This document shows positions 43,886 to 52,534 of a DNA stretch of 64,000 nt, one piece after another; position 1 is the first letter of the stretch; each line of letters begins with the position of its first letter. Both the position numbers and the translations under genes were made by a program. The stretch is from Afipia sp. 1NLS2. GTDB taxonomy: Bacteria; Pseudomonadota; Alphaproteobacteria; Rhizobiales; Xanthobacteraceae. A model generated the notes under the pieces. That model did not search any database. It had not been told where the DNA came from and saw only the letters and a list, made by a program, of their open reading frames with translations. The stretch lies in the NCBI RefSeq assembly GCF_000178995.1, contig NZ_ADVZ01000001.1:654001-718000 (forward strand). The letters are read 5' to 3'.

Positions 43886-46420
43886 GTGCCTATCGCGGAT
43901 GGCGCTGAAACACGGATCAATGAAGGCCTGAGCGAGCGAGAGGCAAAGGAGCGCCTTCTTCGCGTCGGCCCTAACCTTCTTCGCAACGTTCGATCAAGAA
44001 CGCTCCTGGACATCGTCAAAGACACGATGCACGAGCCGACATTCGTTCTGCTAATCATAGCTGCTGGCCTCTATCTGATATTCGGCGATATTGGTCAGGG
44101 CCTGTTTATATCCGCGGGTGCACTCGCTTCATTAGGATTAGTCATCCTCCAGGAAACGCGCACTGAACGCGCCTTGCGCGCCCTCAATGCGCTAGCCGAA
44201 CCCCATGCCAGAGTCATCCGCGCTGGCAGGACGCATCGAATCCGTGCTTCTGAAGTCGTCCCTGGTGATATTGCTCTGATCGCGGCTGGCGAACGGATAC
44301 CTGCCGACGGTGAAATTCTATCAGAACAACCGATTACCGTGGACGAGTCTTTACTCAGTGGCGAGTCTGTCCCACTCATTAAATTTGCCACGGCAAGCAT
44401 CAGGGATGATTTCTCCGATCAAAGCACAAGGGCCTTCGCCGGAACGCTGGTCGTGAAAGGTGAAAGCATCATCCGCGTAACTGAGACGGGTCCTCAGACA
44501 CAGCTCGGAAGAATTGGCGCATCGCTCATAAGCGTGCAATCCGAGCCTACACCATTGCAACAGACATCAATGAAATTGGTACGGCAGTTGGGGCTGCTTT
44601 CCATTATCTTTTGTCTGCTCATCATTTTTGTCTACGGGACCGTCCTGAACGACTGGATGGGCGGCGCTCTAGCCGGAATTACACTCTCGATCGCTCTCAT
44701 TCCTGAAGAGTTTCCCATGGTGCTCGCCGTCTTCATGGCTTTAGGCGCATGGCGACTGGCAAAAAAGCGCGTTCTCGTTCGCCGGGGAGCGGCTGTTGAA
44801 ACGCTCGGTGCCATAACTTCACTATGTGTCGATAAGACCGGCACGCTCACCGAAAATCGGATGTCAGTAGCAAGCATATGGGTAAATGGAAATTTCCATT
44901 CTGCCACCGATCATCAGTCGGACGTAGCGACGGTGTTAGCGGTAGCCGCTCTCGCTTCTCCGGTTCATCCGCTAGATCCGATGGATATCGCCCTTCATCA
45001 AGCGACGCCGTCGGCCGCAACTGATCTCCAAGTGACCGACAGTGACCCATACTCCGAGCATCCTCTTGAGCCAAAGCTTCTTGCGGTGATCAACGCCTGG
45101 CGAAGACACAGTGACACTTTGCTCGCAGCAAAGGGAGCACCGGAAGCCATTTTTGAAATTTGCAGAATGGAGGCCGATTTACGCGATCGACTATTGAAAA
45201 TTGTCAAGCAGATGGCCGATGAGGGATTGCGTGTGCTCGGTGTGGCTTCCCGCACTCTCTCAGGCGTCGCGCCGAATAACCTAGCAGAACCGACATTTGA
45301 ATTTGGAGGATTGGTCGGCTTTAGAGACCCCGTGCGCTCGGGCATCGCGAATGCAATTTCCACGGCTCGCCGCGCCGGTATCTCGGTTTATATGATCACG
45401 GGCGACCATTCCGCCACCGCTCGGGCAATCGCAAAGGCCGCAGGTATTTCAGTGAGTGCGGGCGTCATTAACGGCTCTGAAATCGCCGCCATGACGGTCG
45501 CAGATCGTCGGGAATGTTTGCGGACTGTGCGCGTTTTTGCCCGGGTCATGCCCGAAGAGAAATTGTTGATAGTCCAAGCGCTGAAAGAGGACGGAAAGAT
45601 TGTCGCCATGACTGGAGATGGCGTGAATGACGGACCTGCCTTAAAGGCGGCTCATGTCGGCATCGCCATGGGAAACAGAGGAACGGACGTTGCGCGAGAA
45701 GCTGCGGATATCGTTCTGCTCGATGATAGCTTCATCTCGATTATGGAAGGTATCGAGCTCGGTCGACGAATCTTCGTAAATCTTCGAAAAGCACTCATTT
45801 TTATTACCGCTACGCATATTCCGATTGCGGGGCTGGCCTTGTTGCCCTTGCTCTTAGGGCTTCCTCCGCTTTTCTTCCCTGTTCATATTATTCTGCTCGA
45901 ACTGGCAATCGATCCCCTCTGCGCGCTGGTTTTCGAGGCAGAACCGGGGGCACCAAACAGCATGAACCAACCGCCGCGCGACACCAAAATCACGCTGTTC
46001 GGCCGCAGCGAGCTGCTCCTGAGTGCGGTTCAGGGCAGCGTAATTTTATTTGGGACCCTCGCGATCTACGTTTTAATGCTCCGCAGCGATTTCTCGCCTG
46101 CTGAAGCCCGCGCCGCAGCCTTTATCACCCTTATTTTCAGCAATTGTACGCTCGCTTTTGCGGAATCCGCAGAGGCAGGAACACAGTTCTTCGATCGCCG
46201 CCGAATGGTGTTCTGGGCAATTCTGGGACTAGTTTTACTCGCAATCCTCATCATCCTTATGGTGCCCAGTATAAGCCAAATAATGCAGACCTCGGCGCCG
46301 TCTCTTCCTATTTTGGCTTTAGTTAGCGCAAGTTCAATCATACTGGGCGGGTGGTTCGGAATGACCAAATATATTTTCTGGATAACCCGCAAACCGGTCC
46401 CAATCGACGACAAGCCATAG
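43886..46420 (+). CDS. P-type cation ATPase, Ca2+/PacL-like (P2)
   Basis: 844 residues from the GTG at 43886 behind GAGGGGG; an earlier in-frame start would overlap the upstream gene. Cation_ATPase_N region at the start, actuator VDESLLSGESVPLIKF, phosphorylation motif CVDKTGTLTEN with Asp316, nucleotide domain with AAKGAPEAI, hinge MTGDGVNDGPALKAAHVGIAMGNRGTDVAREAADIVLLDD, and C-terminal helices with FFPVHIILLELAIDPLCALVFEAE. Similar to Ca2+/Mn2+-exporting PacL-type pumps; ion choice not provable by eye. Codon use is slightly more AT-rich than the 20-24 kb block. Full length, no breaks. Confidence 0.93.
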   Translation: MPIADGAETRINEGLSEREAKERLLRVGPNLLRNVRSRTLLDIVKDTMHEPTFVLLIIAAGLYLIFGDIGQGLFISAGALASLGLVILQETRTERALRALNALAEPHARVIRAGRTHRIRASEVVPGDIALIAAGERIPADGEILSEQPITVDESLLSGESVPLIKFATASIRDDFSDQSTRAFAGTLVVKGESIIRVTETGPQTQLGRIGASLISVQSEPTPLQQTSMKLVRQLGLLSIIFCLLIIFVYGTVLNDWMGGALAGITLSIALIPEEFPMVLAVFMALGAWRLAKKRVLVRRGAAVETLGAITSLCVDKTGTLTENRMSVASIWVNGNFHSATDHQSDVATVLAVAALASPVHPLDPMDIALHQATPSAATDLQVTDSDPYSEHPLEPKLLAVINAWRRHSDTLLAAKGAPEAIFEICRMEADLRDRLLKIVKQMADEGLRVLGVASRTLSGVAPNNLAEPTFEFGGLVGFRDPVRSGIANAISTARRAGISVYMITGDHSATARAIAKAAGISVSAGVINGSEIAAMTVADRRECLRTVRVFARVMPEEKLLIVQALKEDGKIVAMTGDGVNDGPALKAAHVGIAMGNRGTDVAREAADIVLLDDSFISIMEGIELGRRIFVNLRKALIFITATHIPIAGLALLPLLLGLPPLFFPVHIILLELAIDPLCALVFEAEPGAPNSMNQPPRDTKITLFGRSELLLSAVQGSVILFGTLAIYVLMLRSDFSPAEARAAAFITLIFSNCTLAFAESAEAGTQFFDRRRMVFWAILGLVLLAILIILMVPSISQIMQTSAPSLPILALVSASSIILGGWFGMTKYIFWITRKPVPIDDKP

Positions 46421-46589
46421 CTTCGACTTGAATACGAACGGTGGCCTCGTTACCCGAGCAGGCTGCTTAAAGCGCGCATGATGAGCCGCATCAAATAAGC
46501 CGCGATACAAACTCCGAAACTACGACATTATCGGATCGGCAATCACACGGTGAAAGAGGAAAACCGCTGTGCGCGCCGATGCTCGTGAT

Positions 46590-46603
46590 GTTGATCTAGG
46601 TCA
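46590..46603. promoter_or_regulatory. FixK/FNR box
   Basis: TTGATCTAGGTCAA, perfect TTGA-N6-TCAA, 59 bases before the EF-hand gene. It is the rightmost box seen. Confidence 0.8.
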
Positions 46604-46662
46604 AACCGAACTCGCTGCGGACGAGCATCGTTGTTGCTTCATATCGAGGTCGGAGAAATTCC

Positions 46663-47082
46663 ATGCAACGCTTAGCTATTTTCACGGCGCTTCTGTTCAC
46701 TGCCTTGACTTATCCCGCGCATGCTCAATCGCCAGCCGATCACAATGGCCATCATGGGCGCCAGGACCAAGTGGAAGGCCCCGCGCAAACGACCTGTCCT
46801 GGCGATCAATCAGGAGAGCGAGATGGCATGATGGAAATGATGAAGCATAGCATGAAGGAGCGCACTAAAATGGGCGGCCACATGGCAGGCTCACCCATTA
46901 TGTTTCGTATGATTTTTGCACTAATGGATGCCGATGGCGACGGAGCCATCTCATTATCAGAGTTTCAGGCCGCTCACGAACGACTCTTCAAGGCAATGGA
47001 TAGCAACAAGGACAGCAAGCTTACTCCGGAAGAAATAGGAGCATTCATGCACTCGAGCATGGATGGGGGCTCGCTGCGATAG
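46663..47082 (+). CDS. Secreted EF-hand Ca2+-binding protein
   Basis: 139 residues. Signal peptide to AHAQS, a His/Gly-rich stretch, a Met-rich helix (MMEMMKHSMKERTKMGGHM), then two EF-hands: DADGDGAISLSEF and DSNKDSKLTPEEI, both with canonical 12-residue loops. Periplasmic Ca2+ sensor or buffer; the Met/His-rich part could also bind Cu. Start behind TCGGAGAA. The P2-type (possibly Ca2+) pump is the gene just upstream, which would make a sensible pair. Perfect FixK/FNR box upstream. Confidence 0.88.
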   Translation: MQRLAIFTALLFTALTYPAHAQSPADHNGHHGRQDQVEGPAQTTCPGDQSGERDGMMEMMKHSMKERTKMGGHMAGSPIMFRMIFALMDADGDGAISLSEFQAAHERLFKAMDSNKDSKLTPEEIGAFMHSSMDGGSLR

Positions 47083-47123
47083 CTATCCAGAAATAAGAGC
47101 CACTACATGAATCGGAGGAACAA

Positions 47124-47348
47124 ATGATGATGTATGGGTGGTCCGATACGATGGGATTTTCTGAACCGACCCACTTGCTCTTTTTCTTAGCGTTGATAGC
47201 GCTGGTGATTTATCCAATTGGCCGTATCCTTAACAGAATCGGGCTATCGCCGCTTTGGTCCGTGCTCGCGTTCATACCCATCCTCAATCTATTAGCACTT
47301 TGGATCGTGGCATTTAGCGATTGGTCAAATCAAAAAAATCACGCCTGA
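47124..47348 (+). CDS. Small membrane protein, 74 aa
   Basis: ATG behind GGAGGAACA. Two membrane helices (HLLFFLALIALVIYPIGRIL and LWSVLAFIPILNLLALWIVAF) and a short polar tail. No recognised family name; proteins of this kind in alphaproteobacteria are annotated as hypothetical. It is 41 bases behind the EF-hand gene, probably one transcript. Last intact gene before the mobile-element scrap zone. Confidence 0.75.
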   Translation: MMMYGWSDTMGFSEPTHLLFFLALIALVIYPIGRILNRIGLSPLWSVLAFIPILNLLALWIVAFSDWSNQKNHA

Positions 47349-47379
47349 GCTGACCTGGCTTTTTTGGACCAAGCTTTAT

Positions 47380-47545
47380 GGTGCGGAGATGACAGCTAAT
47401 ATCGTACGCAACTGGTTCGCAAAGCTGGGGGCAAAACGCTCTACATTGCGCCGGGCAGCCCATGGGAAAACGGCTATTGCGAGTCCTTCAACGGCAAGCT
47501 GCGTGACGAATGCCTAAACGGTGAAATCTTTTCTGCCTGCCGACT
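47380..47545 (+). pseudogene. IS3-family transposase remnant
   Basis: A ~50-codon piece of an orf[15 protein letters not shown] in one frame and, after a shift, [31 protein letters not shown] in the next. The last part is the conserved C-terminal DDE region. Both ends of the element are gone and no inverted repeats are visible. Confidence 0.85.
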
Positions 47546-47557
47546 TGTCGTGCATGT

Positions 47558-47941
47558 TTGAAAAAGATCGATACTGAAACTGACGGCCCTGTTGCGCAGC
47601 GCAAAGACGGATCGCCTTGGCCAGACAGGCAGTCGTTCAGTAGGGATTGGCGCGAAACTGCACGCGCGGCGGGAATTCCCGACAACGTCAAAAACATGGA
47701 CAGCCGCGCCTCGGGCGTAACCGAAGCGTCCGAAGCTGGCGTCTCCGACGATGACATCATCAAGCAGACTGGCCACGTGGACAAAGTGATGGTGCAGGAA
47801 GTTTATACGCGCGACGGTCCGGAGGTCTCACGAAGGTCACACGAACAGCGGCATCGCGAAGCCAAGCGGCAAATTCACACGCCTCAGCAAGTGATGTGGG
47901 CGATAAGCCTTATCGTAAGGCGTATTTCCACGCTATCGTAA
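47558..47941 (+). pseudogene. Tyrosine recombinase C-terminal remnant
   Basis: 127 codons open in one frame. The middle and end resemble the C-terminal domain of phage-type integrases: NMDSRASGVTEASEAGVSDDDIIKQTGHVDKVMVQEVYTR, with the usual second-Arg and His positions degraded. The N-terminal arm and core domains are missing and no good start is present. Abuts the IS3 remnant. Confidence 0.65.
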
Positions 47942-48191
47942 CACGGCGCTGAAAACTGACGTAAGTCTTTGATTTAATGGCGCGCCATTCGGAATAAAAC
48001 TGCGAACTCCTACATCATTGAAATATCGATATAATTTAGCAGCCGACCAGAACGGCATAGCAAAACAATAGCTGCTCCCGATCCGGCCGCCTGCTTCAAG
48101 ACGAAGGCAAGGTCAGTTGGGTGGCTGAAGAAGAGCCGGATGACCTGCTCGACTAGTAACCACGGCGTTACTCGCAAGGAGACACCGAGCG
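47942..48191. other. No gene seen
   Basis: About 250 bases between the integrase remnant and the CDF transporter stop. A short leftward open frame covers part of it but shows no family features. Confidence 0.4.
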
Positions 48192-49106
48192 TCAGACCCA
48201 CTCAGGATCCGCAGTTAAATCAACAGTGAGCCAAGCTTGTGGCCATGACACGCCTAGGCGGGCAGCCACTTCCCGTCGAATGGCGTCGACTGCGTGAACG
48301 GTCTCAACGCGAAAATCAGCACCCACGAGGATGTGAATCTCGATGAACCTTACACGTCCCACCTGAGCAACGTGGCTTGAATAACGCAAGAATCCTCGCT
48401 CAACCATCAGAGCGTCCAGAACCGATCGCACGCTCTGGTCGAGATCTTTTGGTGCCACCTCCAACACATCACGAATGGCGGAGACTAAGGTTTTAAGAGG
48501 GATCGGAAAAAGGACCAACGACATGCAAAGCAGTGCAATGGGGTCAACAAAAGGAATCAATCGGCTGTAAGCCGACCCATCCAGAACTACCGCAATTCCA
48601 TAGGCGACGAGAAGCGCGAAGCTCAGCAGCGCACTTAGAAGCCAACCACGCGCGTCGACAGTAAGCAATATCGACCTTTGCAGCCGCGCCAACCGACCCA
48701 TGTAGATGGCCATGGCCATTCCTGAAACAAACATCGTGGCGGCCCAGACGACGCCAATCTCATACGAGACGGTCTGTCCGCCGCTCGTCAATCCCTGGAG
48801 GCCATTGATGGCCGCGTAAACGCAGACAGTGACGAGAATTGCACTTTCGATCACTCCGACTAAAGGCTCCAGGTGCCAATAGCCAAACTGAAATCGCAGT
48901 GTTGGCTCCTGCATTAAGAGCTTCGATACGGTGAGAGCCCCAAACGTCAGCATCACATCAATGAAGCTATACATTCCATCGAACAAGATGGCTCGGGAGC
49001 CAATTGCCAGGCCGGCAGCGACACCCGTCAAGCCGGTCAACGCTGTCACCAGTATGGAGAGTTTCAGCGCCGCTTGTTCCGAAGTCGGCTTCAGCTTTTC
49101 ATGCAT
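48192..49106 (-). CDS. Cation diffusion facilitator (CDF) transporter
   Basis: 304 residues from the ATG at 49106 with AGGTGG six bases upstream; the frame stays open 96 codons further but without a better start. Six membrane helices; helix II has AILFDGMYSFIDVMLTF, where CDF proteins have the metal-binding HxxxD or DxxxD pattern (here D-x-x-x-S-x-x-D), and helix V has VDPIALLCMSL. C-terminal cytosolic domain (~205-300) with FIEIHILVGADF. Proton-driven efflux of divalent metals such as Zn2+, Fe2+ or Mn2+; specificity not evident. Confidence 0.9.
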   Translation of the reverse strand: MHEKLKPTSEQAALKLSILVTALTGLTGVAAGLAIGSRAILFDGMYSFIDVMLTFGALTVSKLLMQEPTLRFQFGYWHLEPLVGVIESAILVTVCVYAAINGLQGLTSGGQTVSYEIGVVWAATMFVSGMAMAIYMGRLARLQRSILLTVDARGWLLSALLSFALLVAYGIAVVLDGSAYSRLIPFVDPIALLCMSLVLFPIPLKTLVSAIRDVLEVAPKDLDQSVRSVLDALMVERGFLRYSSHVAQVGRVRFIEIHILVGADFRVETVHAVDAIRREVAARLGVSWPQAWLTVDLTADPEWV

Positions 49107-49748
49107 CGTCGACCACCTAGGTATTCGACTTCCAAATCGAAGCACGATCCGTACCGGCGCGCCGCTCATTAGTAGAATGGCATAATAGGCATAAGTCGCT
49201 GCGACGGACACAGCGAAGAGGCTGCGCTTCCAATGGGTTACTGATCGTAGACCCCAGCCGGCGGCGTAGTGACCGCATCGATTTTGAGCGAAAATTTCCG
49301 AATACATTCCACGATATAAAGAGGCTGGCCGATCGGCGTCGACCGCGACAGGTGCGACGCCGAAACCGATTTGTTGAACGTGCTGGAAAATCAACGCCGA
49401 ATGCAGATGAACAATCGGAAGGACGACGTGGGCGGCCTGGCCACGCTAATGACTATTGCGCGCGACGGCGTGGAGCAGAGCGTGGTGCATCATTAGTTCG
49501 AATATCTTCCCGGCGAATTATAATTAGGCCGCGAGCGACAGATTGGCAGGCGTGGCGGGCGGATGTGTGGCTACTCCACGAACCGCCAACCCTGCGTCAC
49601 CTCAAGCTCCCTGGTTAGCACCAACAAGGAGCGAGGTCGATCCTCCGTTATATTGGCTCGCTTCCGTGCCCCAAATGGTTTGAGAACGGGATATGGGAAA
49701 TGCCCGCGGAATCAGGCGGCTCCTAGTTTCACCAAATATGAGGAGACG
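49107..49748. other. 640-base stretch without a gene I can support
   Basis: Open frames exist on both strands, including the upstream extension of the CDF frame and one of 88 codons on the plus strand, but none has a ribosome binding site together with recognisable content. Promoters for the two divergent neighbours must lie here. Probably debris of past insertions, as the flanks suggest. Confidence 0.4.
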
Positions 49749-50354
49749 ATGATGGCGGGATTATTGGGCCCCCAGAAATTGGGGCCGCTGACGCCGCTGG
49801 TCGGCGAATGGGAAGGCGATGCGGGGATCGATTTATCGTACCACAACAAAGATGACGAAACATCCGAAACCACCTACTTCGAAAAGGCTTGGTTCAAGCC
49901 CATCCCGATCCAGGAGAATGGGCGTCAGGAATTGTGGGGCCTTCACTACGGCATGACCGCGTGGCGCCACGGCGAAGAGTCGATGGACCCGTTCCACGAC
50001 GAGGTTGGTTTCCTATTGTGGGATAAGGCTCACGGCGAAGTCATGCGCACCGTCGTGTTCGGGCGCGGCATCGCGATCCTCGCTGGCAGCAGCGCTAAAC
50101 CGCGTGACAGGATCCTGACGTTCAACGCTAGGCCCGGTGAGGCGCATTACGGCGTGCTGCAGAACAAGTATCTGCTGGAGCGCGCTGAAATCCGCGACTT
50201 CAAGAGCACCTTCACGATCAATGACGACGGCACCTTCAGCTACGCGTCCGATCTGCTCTTGAAACTCGCCGCCACCCGCGCGGAAATGCATCACACCGAC
50301 AACAACACTCTACATCGCGTCAAGCATTATCACCCCCGCGCCGAATATGCCTGA
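49749..50354 (+). CDS. Heme-binding beta-barrel protein (nitrobindin/THAP4-like)
   Basis: 201 residues from the ATG at 49749 behind AGGAGACG. All-beta, starting with LGPLTPLVGEWEGDAGIDLSY, the GxWxG-type motif of the FABP/nitrobindin-like barrel. A middle LHYGMTAWRHGEESMDPFHDEVGFLLWDKAHGEVMRTVVFGRG and a C-terminal His in VKHYHPRAEY follow. Members of this family bind ferric heme and may handle NO or peroxynitrite. It is an intact gene alone in a decayed area. Confidence 0.85.
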   Translation: MMAGLLGPQKLGPLTPLVGEWEGDAGIDLSYHNKDDETSETTYFEKAWFKPIPIQENGRQELWGLHYGMTAWRHGEESMDPFHDEVGFLLWDKAHGEVMRTVVFGRGIAILAGSSAKPRDRILTFNARPGEAHYGVLQNKYLLERAEIRDFKSTFTINDDGTFSYASDLLLKLAATRAEMHHTDNNTLHRVKHYHPRAEYA

Positions 50355-50417
50355 TTGATAAGCGCATCCATCTCGACGCCTTTATCGAGGCTTGTGCCTG
50401 CGATCTTGTGAGGGTCG

Positions 50418-51074
50418 GTGCCGAGTGCTTCGCCTCGGTGCGCTGCGGCTTGGACAGCGTTGGCCGCCGCTGACGCAAACGCAAATCCTGCGTTTGCGTC
50501 TACTTTACGTCCCATAACCGCGTTCGCCGCCTTTACGCTTATTGCTTTTGCCGGCACGCGATATGTGCGGCGGCAGGTGCTTGACAACTTCTGCGCCGAA
50601 GACGGAGAGAAGCCATACAAACTTCTCCTGCCGAAGCACATTCGTAAGCGCCGTGACGCGCGTGCGGATAGACCAGAGTCGGCAAACGCTTTTATAAAGG
50701 CGCTAAGGCAAGTTTTCAAATACGCTGTCGATAACGACTATGTCGTCTCTAATCTGGCGCAAGCCGTCCCATATCTGAAGGCAAAAGGTGACGGCCATCA
50801 CACGTGGATGCTGGAAGAGGTGGAGCGTTTCGAACGCACGCATCCCATCGGCAGTACGGCCCGCCTCGCTCTTGCATTGATGATCTACACCGGCCAGCGG
50901 CGATCCGATGCCGTTTTGCTCGGGCCAAACCACTTCAAGGATGGCTGGCTGCATTTCACGCAGTTCAAAGGACGCGAACGCAAACCCATCACACTCGACG
51001 TTCCGATCCTCCCTGAGCTTCAGCGCATTATTGATGCCACCGCATGCGGGACGGACACTTCCCTGTTGAATGGC
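50418..51074 (+). pseudogene. Tyrosine integrase fragment cut by IS3 element
   Basis: From ~50580 the frame matches phage/island integrases: KLLLPKHIRKRRDARADRPESANAFIKALRQVFKYAV, GHHTWMLEEVERFERTHPIGSTARLALALMIYTGQRRSDAVLL (with catalytic Arg in TGQRRSD) and LHFTQFKGRERKPITLDVPILPELQRII. The first half of the protein and the catalytic His-Arg-Tyr end are missing: the sequence runs directly into the left inverted repeat of the IS. The codons before 50580 do not look like integrase. The continuation is not found on the other side of the IS. Confidence 0.85.
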
Positions 51075-51089
51075 TGACCTGCCACTGAA
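51075..51089. repeat. IS3 left inverted repeat
   Basis: TGACCTGCCACTGAA; 13 bases match the right end. Confidence 0.85.
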
Positions 51090-51092
51090 CTT

Positions 51093-52019
51093 TCATCCAG
51101 CGGCGATTAGAGTCTCGGCGGATTTTACGCCGTCGGGCGCGGGTAGAGCAACGTGCGATCGGCGGAGCTGGTCTGGGGTGCGCAGCCGATCGCATGTTGC
51201 GGTGAGATTGGCGGCATAGGCCGCCGGGGTGAGATAGCCCAGCGCCGAGTGCGGGCGCTGCTCGTTGTAATCATCGGCCCAATCCGCGATCTTTGTCCGG
51301 GCATGATCGAGGCCGAAGAACAGGCTCTCATTGAGCAGCTCGTCCCGCATCCGGCCGTTGAAGCTCTCGCAGAATCCGTTCTGCATGGGCTTGCCCGGTG
51401 CGATGAAGTGCCAGAGGATCTTGTTCTCCTGCGCCCAGGCGAGCATGGCGTTCGACGTAAACTCGGTGCCATGATCGGAGACGATCATTCCCGGCTTGCC
51501 ACGCTTGTCGATCAACGCCGTCAGTTCGCGCGCCACACGTCGTCCCGAGATCGATGTGTCGGGGATTGCAGCCAGACATTCCCGGGTGACATCATCGACG
51601 ATGTTCAGGATACGGAAGCGCCGGCCACAGGCGAATTGGTCGTGCACAAAATCAACCGACCAGCGAGCATTCGGCGTGGGCTCGACAAGGATCGGCGCTC
51701 GTGTTCCCACGGCGCGGCGGCGGGCGCGCCGCTTGCGCACGGTGAGGCCTTCCTCCCGATAGAGCCGGTAGATGCGGTTGATCCCGGACGGTTCGCCGTC
51801 CTGGCGCAGCAGGACGAACAGCCGGCGGTAGCCGAAACGCTTCCGCTCGTTGGCGGGCTCACGCAGCCGCAATCGCAACTCCGTGTCCGGTGGCCGACAT
51901 GATCGGTAGCGGATCGTTTTGCGATCGGCATTGACGATGTTGCAGGCCCGACGTTCTGAGAGGCCCAGTGCGGCCTGCAGATGCGCGACAGCTTCGCGCT
52001 TGGCGGCGGGCCCTACCAT
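51093..52019 (-). CDS. IS3-family transposase OrfB
   Basis: 308 codons counted from the ATG inside the A-run; in practice it is made as an OrfAB fusion through a -1 slip at the A7 at 52019-52025. HTH_21 region [18 protein letters not shown], then an rve (DDE) integrase core: [10 protein letters not shown] (first Asp), [15 protein letters not shown] (second Asp), and [21 protein letters not shown] (Glu). All three catalytic acids are present, and the C-terminal [15 protein letters not shown] motif is complete. Confidence 0.94.
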   Translation of the reverse strand: MVGPAAKREAVAHLQAALGLSERRACNIVNADRKTIRYRSCRPPDTELRLRLREPANERKRFGYRRLFVLLRQDGEPSGINRIYRLYREEGLTVRKRRARRRAVGTRAPILVEPTPNARWSVDFVHDQFACGRRFRILNIVDDVTRECLAAIPDTSISGRRVARELTALIDKRGKPGMIVSDHGTEFTSNAMLAWAQENKILWHFIAPGKPMQNGFCESFNGRMRDELLNESLFFGLDHARTKIADWADDYNEQRPHSALGYLTPAAYAANLTATCDRLRTPDQLRRSHVALPAPDGVKSAETLIAAG

Positions 52020-52279
52020 TTTTTTACCAGAAGCTCGCGAAGTGCGGCTGCATCCAGCATTTGCTCCGCCAAAAGCTTCTTCAGCTTGGCATTCTCGTCC
52101 TCGAGCTGCCGCAGCCGCTTGGCCTCGCTGACATCCATGCCGCCGTATTTGGCCTTCCAATTATACAGTGTCGCTTCCGAGACGCCGTGCTTGCGCGCGA
52201 GATCCGCAGTCTTCGCGCCCGCCTCATGTTCTCGCAAAACCCCGATAATCTGCTCTTCCGTAAACCTGGCTCGCTTCAT
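52013..52279 (-). CDS. IS3-family OrfA (DNA-binding helix-turn-helix)
   Basis: 88 codons from the ATG at 52279 behind AAGGACGG. Typical [49 protein letters not shown], then a leucine-zipper-like [19 protein letters not shown]. It ends LLVKKW just after the slippery A7, so the last residues overlap orfB. Confidence 0.94.
   Translation of the reverse strand: MKRARFTEEQIIGVLREHEAGAKTADLARKHGVSEATLYNWKAKYGGMDVSEAKRLRQLEDENAKLKKLLAEQMLDAAALRELLVKKW
52019..52025 (-). promoter_or_regulatory. A7 slippery site for -1 frameshifting
   Basis: Seven consecutive As on the minus strand at the orfA/orfB junction, read as GTA AAA AAA in orfA. OrfB continues in the -1 frame, the standard way to make OrfAB in IS3 elements. 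Confidence 0.8.
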
Positions 52280-52327
52280 TGGTCCGTCCTTCACAAGGCC
52301 AGACTCTAACTCTCCGTGGAGGAAATC

Positions 52328-52342
52328 GGCAGTGGCAGGTCA
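52328..52342. repeat. IS3 right inverted repeat
   Basis: GGCAGTGGCAGGTCA, reverse complement of the left end with two differences at the inner edge. Confidence 0.85.
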
Positions 52343-52430
52343 CGCCGGGTATTGAATGATTGTACTCGGGAATGACGAATAGCACGGCATCGACAGCCGC
52401 GATGGCATCCTTAAAAGCCTTGCTGGCCAA
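52343..52430 (-). pseudogene. NADPH-dependent FMN reductase fragment
   Basis: About 29 codons: FKDAIAAVDAVLFVIPEYNHSIPG, which is the central PEYNxSIPG motif of the NADPH:FMN / chromate reductase family. The C-terminal part is cut off by the IS; the N-terminal part upstream on the same strand is not recognisable. The ~100 bases between it and the GGDEF/EAL gene show nothing. Confidence 0.75.
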
Positions 52431-52534
52431 CGGCCTGCTCGTTTGGTGCGCAGCGAATCAAGAGCCTCTCAAAGAGGTAAAGATGATGGGATGGCATCCA
52501 AGCTGCCCAAGTCTGGTTGAAGGCTCGGCGAGGA

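Larger units (their letters stand above)
51075..52342 (-). mobile_element. IS3-family insertion sequence, complete, 1268 bp
   Basis: Bounded by imperfect terminal inverted repeats TGACCTGCCACTGAA and its counterpart TGACCTGCCACTGCC (13 matching bases) and carrying overlapping orfA and orfB on the minus strand with a slippery A7. The flanks show no target duplication: the left neighbour is an integrase fragment and the right neighbour an FMN-reductase-like scrap. Thus the element has probably been part of a deletion or rearrangement. It appears intact and possibly active. Confidence 0.92.

Noticed and set aside
48010-48201. 63-codon minus-strand frame behind the CDF gene
   Set aside because: No family content; probably debris.
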